From the NCBI GenBank assembly GCA_019242065.1, contig JAFAWJ010000477.1, positions 1 through 8,697 of the forward strand: 8,697 nucleotides of DNA. The letters are read 5' to 3'. The notes beneath the pieces are model-generated. The model did not search any database and had not been told where the DNA came from. It worked only from the letters and a program-made list of their open reading frames with translations. Both the position numbers and the translations under genes were made by a program. The DNA is from Chloroflexota bacterium (GTDB taxonomy: Bacteria > Chloroflexota > UBA6077 > CF-72). This document shows positions 1 through 6,360 of this stretch, piece after piece. Numbering within the stretch: the first letter of the stretch is position 1; the number at the start of each line of letters is the position of its first letter.

Positions 1-1189
1 TCGCGCCCGGCCCGGCCTCGGGCGGCCCAGGGTAGCGGAAACTTACGTGCTCGAACGTCAGCCCCGTTGCCGTGTGCGCCACGGGCAATGGCGTAGGCTG
101 CTGCGGCTCCCGCACCCGGGGTTCGAGATCCAGCACCTGGAACACCCGGTCGAACAGCGCCAGTCCGCCGACCAGCGTCGCGTTGGCTCCAGCGAGCGAC
201 GACGCCGGTTGATACAGCTGCGCCAGGTACGTCGCAAACGCGACCACGGTGCCCAGCGCGACCTGATTAGTGATGACCAGGTACGCGCCCAGGCTGTACA
301 GCAGTGCCGGCCCCAGAGCCGCGAGGCCCTGGACGAGGACGGACAGCCACTGCCCGGTCAACACCTGCTGGATCTGTGCTTCGCGGACCCGCGCGTTGAC
401 ACGCTCGAAGCGCGCCGCCTCGCGCGGCTCCATGCCGAAGCTTTTGACGACAATCGCCCCCGACAGACTGAGCGTTTCGTCCAGCACCACCGACAGGCTG
501 GCCAGCGCCGCCTGGACGCGCAGCACCGCCAGGTACCGCCGTTTGCCGAAGTACAGCACCGGCAGCGCGAACGACGGCAGAGCCACCAGCGCCGCCAGCG
601 TCAGCCGCCAGTCCATGAACAACATCACCAGGATGGTGCCGACTACCGTCAGCATATTGGCGAACGTCCCCAGGAACGACTGGGTCAGCACGTTCTGCAG
701 GCCACCGGCGTCGTTGACGAAGCGTGAGTGGATTTCGCCGGCACGCGTCCAGGTGAAAAAGTCCAGCCCGAGGGTTTGCAGGTGGCGATACAACCGGCTG
801 CGCAGGTCGGCGATCACGCCCTGGGCGACGTGCGCGCTCAGGACGTTCTGCCCCAGGCTCAGGATGGCGCTGCCCACCGGCAGCAGAAAGATCCCCGCAC
901 CCAGCACAAAGGCCATCTGCAAGTTGCCGGTCGGGATGGCGACGTCGATCAGCGCGCGAATCAGAAGCGGCGGGATCAGCATCAGTCCCAGCCCACCCAG
1001 CATCAGCAGCGTGCCCACCGCCAGGTGCAGCCGGTACGGCTCGAAGCACTGCCATACGCGGCCGAGCGTTTTGCGCAGATCGGGCGGCGGTCCGCCTTCG
1101 AGCGCGCGCAGCGCGCGCTGTTGCTCGCGGAGGGCGCCGACGCCGCCCAGTCCCATGCCGCCCATCCCACCTCCACCGGCGCGCATCAT
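1..1189 (-). CDS. ABC exporter half-transporter (membrane domain plus start of ATPase domain), truncated by window edge
   Basis: The minus-strand frame is open from an ATG at 1189 to the window edge, giving 396 codons with no stop. An in-frame TAA lies 11 codons upstream. After a Gly/Met-rich head (residues 1-16) and a charged linker comes an exporter-type ABC membrane domain. Its hydrophobic helices start near residue 55 (LAVGTLLMLGGLGLMLIPP), and it contains the cytoplasmic-loop segment LRSRLYRHLQTLGLDFF followed by GEIHSRFVNDAGGLQ, typical of MsbA/LmrA-like half-transporters. The last visible residues, LTFEHVSFRYPGPP, are the first strand and aromatic A-loop of the nucleotide-binding domain; Walker A and later motifs are beyond the edge. 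In this family such proteins dimerise and export lipids, drugs or peptides with ATP; the substrate here cannot be told. The start is uncertain: 1189 has no Shine-Dalgarno, whereas a GGAGG-type stretch precedes the Met at 1165 (residue 9). It lies 46 bases after the oxidoreductase gene on the same strand, possibly co-transcribed. Confidence 0.9.
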   Translation of the reverse strand, partial: MMRAGGGGMGGMGLGGVGALREQQRALRALEGGPPPDLRKTLGRVWQCFEPYRLHLAVGTLLMLGGLGLMLIPPLLIRALIDVAIPTGNLQMAFVLGAGIFLLPVGSAILSLGQNVLSAHVAQGVIADLRSRLYRHLQTLGLDFFTWTRAGEIHSRFVNDAGGLQNVLTQSFLGTFANMLTVVGTILVMLFMDWRLTLAALVALPSFALPVLYFGKRRYLAVLRVQAALASLSVVLDETLSLSGAIVVKSFGMEPREAARFERVNARVREAQIQQVLTGQWLSVLVQGLAALGPALLYSLGAYLVITNQVALGTVVAFATYLAQLYQPASSLAGANATLVGGLALFDRVFQVLDLEPRVREPQQPTPLPVAHTATGLTFEHVSFRYPGPPEAGPGA

Positions 1190-1235
1190 GCTCGGTGGGG
1201 TCCGGTGAGAAGTGGCACTTTACCGTGAGTTTAGG

Positions 1236-2075
1236 TCACGTGCCGCGCAGCCTGGCCACAATCGGGGCGAAGGCGTCGATCGCGGTCCCGATCACCACAA
1301 CGTAGGAGATCAACTCCTGCTCGCGCTGAGCCAGGAGCTGCTCGACGATCTGCTCGTGCGAGCCGACCAGGGCTGGCAGCCGGTTGCCGGGCAGGCCGCT
1401 GCGCTGGCCGTCGACGTCGACCTGCAGATACAGCTGGTTGAACTCGATCGACTCGAATCGCTGGCCCGCCGCGGCGCGCACGACCTCGAGCTGCTCGGCG
1501 TGATTGGACTCGGGGCCGCCCATGACGCCGATGATGTCCGCTCGGCGGCCGGCCAGGCGCAGCATGCGCGGTCCGCGGGCGCCGAGCATCAAGGGCACGC
1601 GCGGCTGCACCGGGCGCGGGTAGGACATGAAGGCTTTGAGCTGGTAATGCGTGCCGTCGAAGTTGACCTCGTCGCTGGAGAAGCAGGCGTCAAGGATGGC
1701 GAGTGTCTCGCGCAGGCGTTCGAAGCGCTTGCCGGGTGGGTCCAGGGGAATGCCGGCCTGCTCGTTGTCGCGCGGCTGGGAGCCGGTGCCGATGCCGACC
1801 TCGAGGCGGCCTTCGCTGAGCAGGTCGAGCGTGGCGAGCTCCTTGGCCAGGGAAGCCGGGTGGCGGAAGTCGTTATCGAGCACGAGTGTGCCGAGCCTGA
1901 GCGTCGAGGTGACCTGCGCGGCGGCGATCAACGCCGGGATGGGCGCGAGCTGCCGCGCGAAGTGGTCGGGCAGCACGAGCGTGTCGTACCCGAGCGACTC
2001 GGCCTTGCGAGCGAAGTCGCGCCAGGCCGCGAGCGTATCCCCTCGACCGGTGACACCAAAACGGAACTTTCTCAT
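1236..2075 (-). CDS. LLM-class F420-dependent oxidoreductase, TIGR03621-like
   Basis: This 279-residue protein has the luciferase-like monooxygenase barrel throughout. It begins with strand MRKFRFGVTG, followed by ARKAESLGYDTLVLPDHF (22-39), LRLGTLVLDNDFRHPASLAKE (59-79), the family signature LDLLSEGRLEVGIGTG (83-98), the AGIPLDPPGKRFERLRE segment (107-123), and a C-terminal GSHEQIVEQLL helix. The NDFRHP and IPLDPPG segments match the MSMEG_2516-type family (TIGR03621) as I recall it. Members of this superfamily use reduced F420, or sometimes FMN, to act on substrates that are mostly unknown; none is suggested here. Length is normal for the family. The ATG at 2075 lacks a Shine-Dalgarno and starts right at the first beta strand, so it is probably correct and may be translated from a leaderless mRNA. 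The gene is divergent from the aldolase gene with 25 bases between start codons, and is followed by the ABC exporter gene. Confidence 0.9.
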   Translation of the reverse strand: MRKFRFGVTGRGDTLAAWRDFARKAESLGYDTLVLPDHFARQLAPIPALIAAAQVTSTLRLGTLVLDNDFRHPASLAKELATLDLLSEGRLEVGIGTGSQPRDNEQAGIPLDPPGKRFERLRETLAILDACFSSDEVNFDGTHYQLKAFMSYPRPVQPRVPLMLGARGPRMLRLAGRRADIIGVMGGPESNHAEQLEVVRAAAGQRFESIEFNQLYLQVDVDGQRSGLPGNRLPALVGSHEQIVEQLLAQREQELISYVVVIGTAIDAFAPIVARLRGT

Positions 2076-2100
2076 CAGCAGGAAAGTATTGTGAGGGGTA
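2076..2100. promoter_or_regulatory. Compact divergent promoter region with opposed -10-like boxes
   Basis: Only 25 bases separate the two divergent start codons. The AT-rich core contains TATTGT on the plus strand (2087-2092) and TACTTT on the minus strand (2088-2083). They end 8 and 7 bases before the respective start codons, so both transcripts would begin at or very near the start codon. A plus-strand GAGGGG (2093-2098) just before the ATG at 2101 could act as a Shine-Dalgarno if transcription starts further upstream. No convincing -35 element was seen. The promoter assignment is inferred from spacing and TANNNT matches only. Confidence 0.35.
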
Positions 2101-2889
2101 ATGAGCTATGAACAAACCCGCTACGAGGTGGCCGTCGCCAACCGCATCCTCGCCGCCTTCGGCCTCGCCAGCGAGCTCACCGCCTCCGTCGGCCACGCCA
2201 GCAAGCGCGTGCCCGAGTCCCCCGACAAATTCCTGATCAAAGGCCGCGGCTACGCGCTCGACATCCTCAGCGAGCTCGGCCCCGACGACATGGTCCTCTG
2301 CGACCTCGAGGGCAACAAGCTCGAAGCCCCCGCCGGTGTCTCGCAGTGCTACGAAGTCAAGATGCACTCGTGCATCTATCGCGCCTTTCCCGAGGTCCAG
2401 TCGGTCGTCCACGCCCACCCGCGCTTCACGATTCTGATGAGCGTCCTCGACAAGCGCATCCGCCCACTGCGCAATGAAGGCGCGCGGCTGGTGCGCAAAC
2501 CCATCGGCGTCTACCCCCACTCCAAGCTGATCCTGACCGACGCCGACGGCGTCGGCGTGGCCGAGGCCGTCAAGGAGCACGGCAAGGTGGCGTTGCTCAA
2601 AGGCCACGGCGCGGTGACCACCGGCATCGACCTGGAGGAGTCGGTCATGAACATGGTCCAGCTCGAGGAGCAGGCGCAGTTGAACGCCTGGGCATTCAGC
2701 CTGATGGGTCGCGACCATCCGTATACCTCGGACGAGTTGCTCGACGAAGCCGCCGCCCAGCCACCGTTCTGGCAGGTGCCTCACTTCAAGATGGACGCCC
2801 CACCCGCCCGCGCGCCTCGCGCCACTGGCGAATTCCGTGGCCACGGCCTGTGGGCGTACTACGTGGACAAAGTCAGCAAAGATCTCTGA
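2101..2889 (+). CDS. Class II aldolase/adducin-family protein
   Basis: This 262-residue protein belongs to the fuculose-1-phosphate aldolase/adducin-head superfamily. Zn-dependent members cleave or decarboxylate sugar-phosphate-type substrates. Visible hallmarks are a GHAS phosphate-loop motif (31-34) followed by PDKFLIKGRG (41-50); Glu85 in the YEVKMHSCIYRAFP segment; the metal pair His104 and His106 in VVHAHPRFT; and the third metal ligand His169 in LLKGHGAVTTG. The Zn triad and the catalytic-position acid are therefore all present, and the protein should be an active metalloenzyme. Substrate specificity cannot be read from the sequence: FucA-type, tetronate-type and decarboxylase-type subfamilies share these residues. 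The C-terminal tail (about 225-262) is rich in Pro, Ala and Arg, then ends FRGHGLWAYYVDKV. The start is fixed by an in-frame TGA at 2092-2094 and a nearby GAGGGG. It is the first plus-strand gene and is 50 bases upstream of the hydrolase. Confidence 0.9.
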   Translation: MSYEQTRYEVAVANRILAAFGLASELTASVGHASKRVPESPDKFLIKGRGYALDILSELGPDDMVLCDLEGNKLEAPAGVSQCYEVKMHSCIYRAFPEVQSVVHAHPRFTILMSVLDKRIRPLRNEGARLVRKPIGVYPHSKLILTDADGVGVAEAVKEHGKVALLKGHGAVTTGIDLEESVMNMVQLEEQAQLNAWAFSLMGRDHPYTSDELLDEAAAQPPFWQVPHFKMDAPPARAPRATGEFRGHGLWAYYVDKVSKDL

Positions 2890-2928
2890 AACTGGGCCGG
2901 CGGCCGAACTTCTAGACTAGTCGCGGTT

Positions 2929-2933
2929 GAGGA
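2929..2933 (+). promoter_or_regulatory. Shine-Dalgarno GAGGA supporting a TTG start
   Basis: GAGGA lies 6 bases before the TTG at 2940. An in-frame TGA at 2934-2936 excludes any earlier start, and the first in-frame ATG falls at about residue 88, inside the conserved hydrolase core. This site therefore decides the start. A TAGACT -10-like hexamer at 2913-2918 could serve a promoter internal to the series, but without a recognisable -35 this is weak. Confidence 0.6.
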
Positions 2934-2939
2934 TGATCA

Positions 2940-3884
2940 TTGACAGACACTGAACACGCGACGCTCACCGAGCTCGAACACCTCGATCAGGCCGCGGCCG
3001 TCGCGGGCCTGCAGCCGGTCGAGGTGTTGCTGCCCCAGCATCTCACGGTCGCCGCCAATGGCCTGCGTTTTCACCTGGTGGATTGGGGCCACCCCGACAA
3101 GCCGACCATCCTGTTTCTGCATGGGGTCGGGCTGACCGCCCGCACGTGGGACCTGGTGTGCCTGGTGCTGCGCCAGGACTACCACTGTCTGGCGCTGGAC
3201 ATGCGCGGCCACGGCGATTCGGAATGGGCGCCAGAGGGCGACTACAGCACCGAAACGCAGGCGTCGGACGTCAAGAGCCTGACACAACTGCTGGGCCTCG
3301 ACCATTTCTTGCTCGTCGGCCACTCGATGGGCGGCATGGTGGCGCTGACCTACGCCGAGACCGCGGCGCCGACGCTGCGGGCGCTCGTCTTGGTCGACTC
3401 CGCGCCGGGCGAGCGCAACCCGCCGCCTCCGGCCGCGACGCCCGGGGCGAACAACGTCTTCAACTTTATGGCCGGACCCGCCGAGCTGGATTCCGTCGAA
3501 GACTTCGTCGAGCGCGCAATGGCGTTCAATCCGGCCCGCGATCGACGCCTGCTGCGCCGCAGTCTGCTCCACAACCTGCGCCAGTTGCCAGACGGCCGCT
3601 GGACGTGGAAGTACGACCGAGCCCAGATCCTGCGTCGCGACCGGGCGGCGATGGCCGCCAGCCGCCGCGCGCTCTGGGATGGCCTGTCGGCCGTGACCGT
3701 CCCTACGCTGCTGACCCGCGGCGCACGCAGCGAGTCGCTGTCGAACGCGACCGCGGCCGAATTCACAGCGGCGCTGCCCGACGGCCGCTGGGAAATCATC
3801 GCCGACGCCGGCCACACGATCCAGGGTGACAATCCCCGCGGTCTACTCCAGGCACTCGAGCCCTTTTTCAACTCGACACGGTGA
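2940..3884 (+). CDS. Alpha/beta hydrolase-fold protein
   Basis: This 314-residue protein has the alpha/beta hydrolase fold. The oxyanion motif FLHGVGLTARTWD is at 59-71, the LDMRGHGDSEW turn at 86-96, the nucleophile elbow VGHSMGGMVAL with Ser129 at 126-136, and the C-terminal catalytic His292 in ADAGHTIQGDNP. The usual acid after strand 7 sits in LLTRGARSES, where Glu265 occupies the position normally held by Asp. Asp153 after the next strand (LVLVDSAPG) is an alternative acid. A helical cap spans roughly 160-245. There is no signal peptide or membrane segment, so it is probably a cytoplasmic esterase, lactonase, C-C hydrolase or similar; the substrate is unknown. It starts with TTG (see the Shine-Dalgarno entry). 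Its stop overlaps the next gene's GTG in a GTGA arrangement, which suggests translational coupling. It is the first member of the tightly overlapped block. Confidence 0.9.
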   Translation: MTDTEHATLTELEHLDQAAAVAGLQPVEVLLPQHLTVAANGLRFHLVDWGHPDKPTILFLHGVGLTARTWDLVCLVLRQDYHCLALDMRGHGDSEWAPEGDYSTETQASDVKSLTQLLGLDHFLLVGHSMGGMVALTYAETAAPTLRALVLVDSAPGERNPPPPAATPGANNVFNFMAGPAELDSVEDFVERAMAFNPARDRRLLRRSLLHNLRQLPDGRWTWKYDRAQILRRDRAAMAASRRALWDGLSAVTVPTLLTRGARSESLSNATAAEFTAALPDGRWEIIADAGHTIQGDNPRGLLQALEPFFNSTR

Positions 3885-4324
3885 CCAACGCGCCGACGCG
3901 ACCTCGCCTGGAGCTCGGCCTGGGACTGGCGTGCGTCGCGCTGCTGGCCATCGGCCTCACGGGTGTGCCGCGGCAGCAGGTGTGGGTGCTGCCCACCGCC
4001 CGGCATGCACCATGGTGCTTGCCCGACCAGTCGCCCATGTTTCTATTTGGCTTCGCGGCCCTGGCGCAGGCCACCGACGGCGCGATGGGCACTCCCACCG
4101 AGTGCGAGCACGGCGCCGAGAACTCGAACGGTGACACCACGCAGAAAACGACCACCGGCGTCGCCACATACTCGTGGTGCACGAATACGCCCGGCTTTAC
4201 CCGCGGTGACGAACACTGGGTGCTGACCGCCGACGGCCTGGAGCACTGGATCGGCGGGCCGTCGTCCCCGCGGCCGCTACCTGACGTCCGCGGGCCCGAC
4301 TTGCGACACCTGTGTCTCGTCTAA
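3881..4324 (+). CDS. Small membrane-anchored extracytoplasmic protein of unknown function
   Basis: This 147-residue product has a short Arg-containing N-terminus, a single hydrophobic segment (about 12-28, LGLGLACVALLAIGLTG) and a polar domain that is probably outside the membrane. The domain has a spaced pattern: WCLPD (45-49), FLFGFAAL (54-61), MGTPTECEHG (69-78), GDTTQKTTTGVATY (84-97), TNTPGF (101-106) and EHWVLTADGLEHWIGG (111-126). I recall similar patterns (GDT-Q-TTTG, then HW-L--DGL-W-G) in unnamed secreted proteins of Chloroflexota, but I cannot assign a Pfam family or function. Cysteines at 46, 75 and 100 could form a disulfide. The GTG start overlaps the hydrolase stop by 4 bases and the 3' end overlaps the glycosyltransferase start. 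No Shine-Dalgarno is visible, consistent with coupling. The conserved-looking pattern and normal composition argue for a real gene rather than a chance ORF. Confidence 0.7.
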   Translation: MTNAPTRPRLELGLGLACVALLAIGLTGVPRQQVWVLPTARHAPWCLPDQSPMFLFGFAALAQATDGAMGTPTECEHGAENSNGDTTQKTTTGVATYSWCTNTPGFTRGDEHWVLTADGLEHWIGGPSSPRPLPDVRGPDLRHLCLV

Positions 4325-6360
4325 CCCTGACTCCGCCACCGACTGACACAGTCGGCAGGGGCGCGGTGCCGTCCGCCGATGGGCTGACGACTGCCCGCCT
4401 GGAGCGGCCCCACCAGAAGCGCGGTGAGGACGTCATCGCGCTGGCCTGCCTGCTTGCGGTCCTGTGCGTGGACCTGGTGCTGGTGCGCTTCGGGGTGGAT
4501 GCCCAGGACGAGGGCTATTTCGTGGAACAGGCCACGCGCGTACTGCATGGCCAGGTTCCGTATCGCGACTTCGATTCGCTCTACACGCCTGGACTGCTGT
4601 ACCTGCATGCCGCGGTCATGAGTGTGTTCGGTGGGTCGCCGCTGATCGACGTCCGCGTCGTCGGCCTCCTCAGCCGCGTCGTGCTCGGCCTGGGGCTCTA
4701 CGTTATGTGTCGACCCCTGGTCAGGCCGGCCATTGCGGTGCTGCCGTCGCTGTTCATCCTGGTCGGCTTGGACCGCCTGCCCTCCACCTGGGAGCCGCAC
4801 CCCGGTTGGCCGAGTGCCGCATTGACCATCGTCGCGGTCTGGCTCTTCATGCGTCTGCACGGCCTGGTCGGAGTGCGGCGTGCCGCGCTGTTGACCGGCC
4901 TCGGCGCCCTGACCGGGCTGACGTTCGTCTTCAAGCAGAACGCCGGCGTGCTCCTCGGCCTGGCGCTGGTCCTGGGACTCGCCTGGCAAGGACCGACTGT
5001 CACGCGTCCGCTGCGCGTGCTGCAGTTCATCCTGCTCGTGCTCGTGCTGGCGGCCACGCTCTGGTTGATCCACCCCCACGCCAGTTTGCCGATCGCCGAG
5101 TACTTCATCCTTCCGCTGGTGGCGGCCGCGTACGCCGTGCTGCGTCCTGTTCGGGTCGCGTCGGACGGTCAGCGCCTCGGACCGTTCGTTGGCGGCGTCG
5201 TGTGTCTGGGGATCGGCTTTTGCCTGGTCAGCCTGCCGTGGCTGATCGCGTTGCTGTCGACGCTCAACTGGGACGTGAGCCTGGTCAAGAGCTTCGTCGG
5301 CGACACCAATCAGGACGTGCTGTGGTATCCGCTGACCGGTCCAGGTGGTGGCGCATGGGCCACCGTCCTGGGCCTGGCGCTCGCCCTGCTCCTGGTAGTG
5401 CGTGCTCGTAGTTGGCCCGCCAGACTGCTGGGACTGGCACTCGCCCTGGCGTGTGGCACGACGATGCTGGTCGTCACGGCCGAGTTGGGCGAGCCACTGC
5501 CGCTAGCAGCGTTGCTGGCGCCGGGTCGGGCGGCCTACGGCTGGGCCCTGGCACTCCCGTTCGTGTCGATTCTCGCCGCGGCCCTGCTCCTCACGACCAG
5601 ACCGAACGTGTCCCCGCGCACATTGTGGACGTTGCGCTGGCTGACGCTCGCCAGCGCGGTCACTTTTTTGACGCAATATCCGCGTGTCGACGAAGTCCAC
5701 CTGACCTGGTCGGCGTGCCTGCCGCTGGCCATCGGGTCCGTGGTCCTGGCGTATCTGTTCACGGACCTGGTCCGGCGCTGGAATGTGCACGGTTTTAGTC
5801 GATACGTGCTGGCCGCCGCGCTGGTCCTGGTGCCGCTGGCTACCGCCGCGCGGAATCTGGGCGTGCGCTCCGACGGTTTTATCGGTCTGGTCGACACCAG
5901 CCAATCCGAACACCCGAGCGGCGCGATGCAGTTCGCGCCGCGGACTCGGCTCACCCAGCCCCCGGCGATGGCCGGTATCACCGTGCCGACGCTGGAAGCC
6001 ACGCGCCTGGTCGCCACCGCCGAGTACCTCCGCGCCAACACTCGCCCTGGCGAAGCCGTCTTCGTGTATCCGACGGCGCCCCTGCTGTACGTGCTGGCGG
6101 ATCGACCCAATCCCACGCGCTTCGCCCACCTGTACCCTGGTGCTGCCTCTCCCGCGGAATTGGCGACGGTTATCAGCACCCTTCAGGACGCTCCGGTGAA
6201 TTTTGTGGTCGTCTCCGAGTCCCAATTGCTGTTCTGGGGCAAGCCCGCCCAGAATGCCGACCTGGAGGCGTATATGGCCAACAACTACACCCCGGTCGCA
6301 CAATTTGGCGATTACTACGTGCTGCGTCGGCACGCGCCGACGGTGGGAGTCTCCACCTGA
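4312..6360 (+). CDS. Polytopic membrane glycosyltransferase, GT39/ArnT (PMT)-like
   Basis: This 682-residue protein has a cytoplasmic head (1-40), then about a dozen hydrophobic segments from residue 41 to about 512, and a soluble C-terminal domain (about 553-682). After the first membrane helix the sequence GVDAQDEGYFVEQATRVLHGQVPYRDF (61-87) carries an Asp66-Glu67 pair, the acidic motif of the first extracytoplasmic loop of GT-C enzymes such as ArnT and protein mannosyltransferases. YTPGLLYLHA follows, and His153 in WEPHPGWP lies in a later loop. The C-terminal domain contains RPGEAVFVYPTAPLLYVLADR and FVVVSESQLLFW, typical of this superfamily's outer domain. Such enzymes move a sugar from a polyprenyl-phosphate donor to a lipid, glycan or protein outside the membrane; acceptor and sugar are unknown. 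The GTG at 4312 overlaps the previous gene by 13 bases. A GTG at 4366 (residue 19), 4 bases after AGGGG, is a good alternative start. The TGA overlaps the next gene's start. Confidence 0.85.
   Translation: MSRLTLTPPPTDTVGRGAVPSADGLTTARLERPHQKRGEDVIALACLLAVLCVDLVLVRFGVDAQDEGYFVEQATRVLHGQVPYRDFDSLYTPGLLYLHAAVMSVFGGSPLIDVRVVGLLSRVVLGLGLYVMCRPLVRPAIAVLPSLFILVGLDRLPSTWEPHPGWPSAALTIVAVWLFMRLHGLVGVRRAALLTGLGALTGLTFVFKQNAGVLLGLALVLGLAWQGPTVTRPLRVLQFILLVLVLAATLWLIHPHASLPIAEYFILPLVAAAYAVLRPVRVASDGQRLGPFVGGVVCLGIGFCLVSLPWLIALLSTLNWDVSLVKSFVGDTNQDVLWYPLTGPGGGAWATVLGLALALLLVVRARSWPARLLGLALALACGTTMLVVTAELGEPLPLAALLAPGRAAYGWALALPFVSILAAALLLTTRPNVSPRTLWTLRWLTLASAVTFLTQYPRVDEVHLTWSACLPLAIGSVVLAYLFTDLVRRWNVHGFSRYVLAAALVLVPLATAARNLGVRSDGFIGLVDTSQSEHPSGAMQFAPRTRLTQPPAMAGITVPTLEATRLVATAEYLRANTRPGEAVFVYPTAPLLYVLADRPNPTRFAHLYPGAASPAELATVISTLQDAPVNFVVVSESQLLFWGKPAQNADLEAYMANNYTPVAQFGDYYVLRRHAPTVGVST
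6342..6349 (+). promoter_or_regulatory. Shine-Dalgarno for the deacylase CTG start
   Basis: GGTGGGAG ends 7 bases before the CTG at 6357, with GGAG at 6346-6349. This is the ideal spacing, and the site lies inside the last codons of the glycosyltransferase gene. No ATG, GTG or TTG in the deacylase frame lies near it, so it supports the non-canonical start. Confidence 0.55.

Noticed and set aside
47..1228. Long plus-strand open frames rich in Arg, Gln and His over the ABC exporter
   Set aside because: They are antisense shadows in GC-rich DNA. The minus frame gives a clear ABC membrane domain and runs open off the edge.
1214..1244. Possible hairpin (CGTGA/TCACG with a 7-base loop) at the oxidoreductase stop, as a terminator
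   Set aside because: The stem is only 5 base pairs, contains the stop codon and has no T-run. It is not convincing as a terminator.
2191..2202. GHAS in the aldolase instead of the GNxS of fuculose-1-phosphate aldolase, as a damaged active site
   Set aside because: GHxS followed by a PD-x-F segment is common in the broader class II aldolase/adducin family, so it marks a subfamily rather than a defect.
1873..2844. Minus-strand open frame of 323 codons across the divergent start region
   Set aside because: It would run antisense through the aldolase gene and overlap the oxidoreductase gene in another frame. It has no recognisable motif, and both overlapped genes are well supported.
2893..2905. 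GGCC-GGC-GGCC inverted repeat after the aldolase gene
   Set aside because: It has a 4-base stem with a 3-base loop and no T-tract. It is expected by chance in GC-rich DNA.
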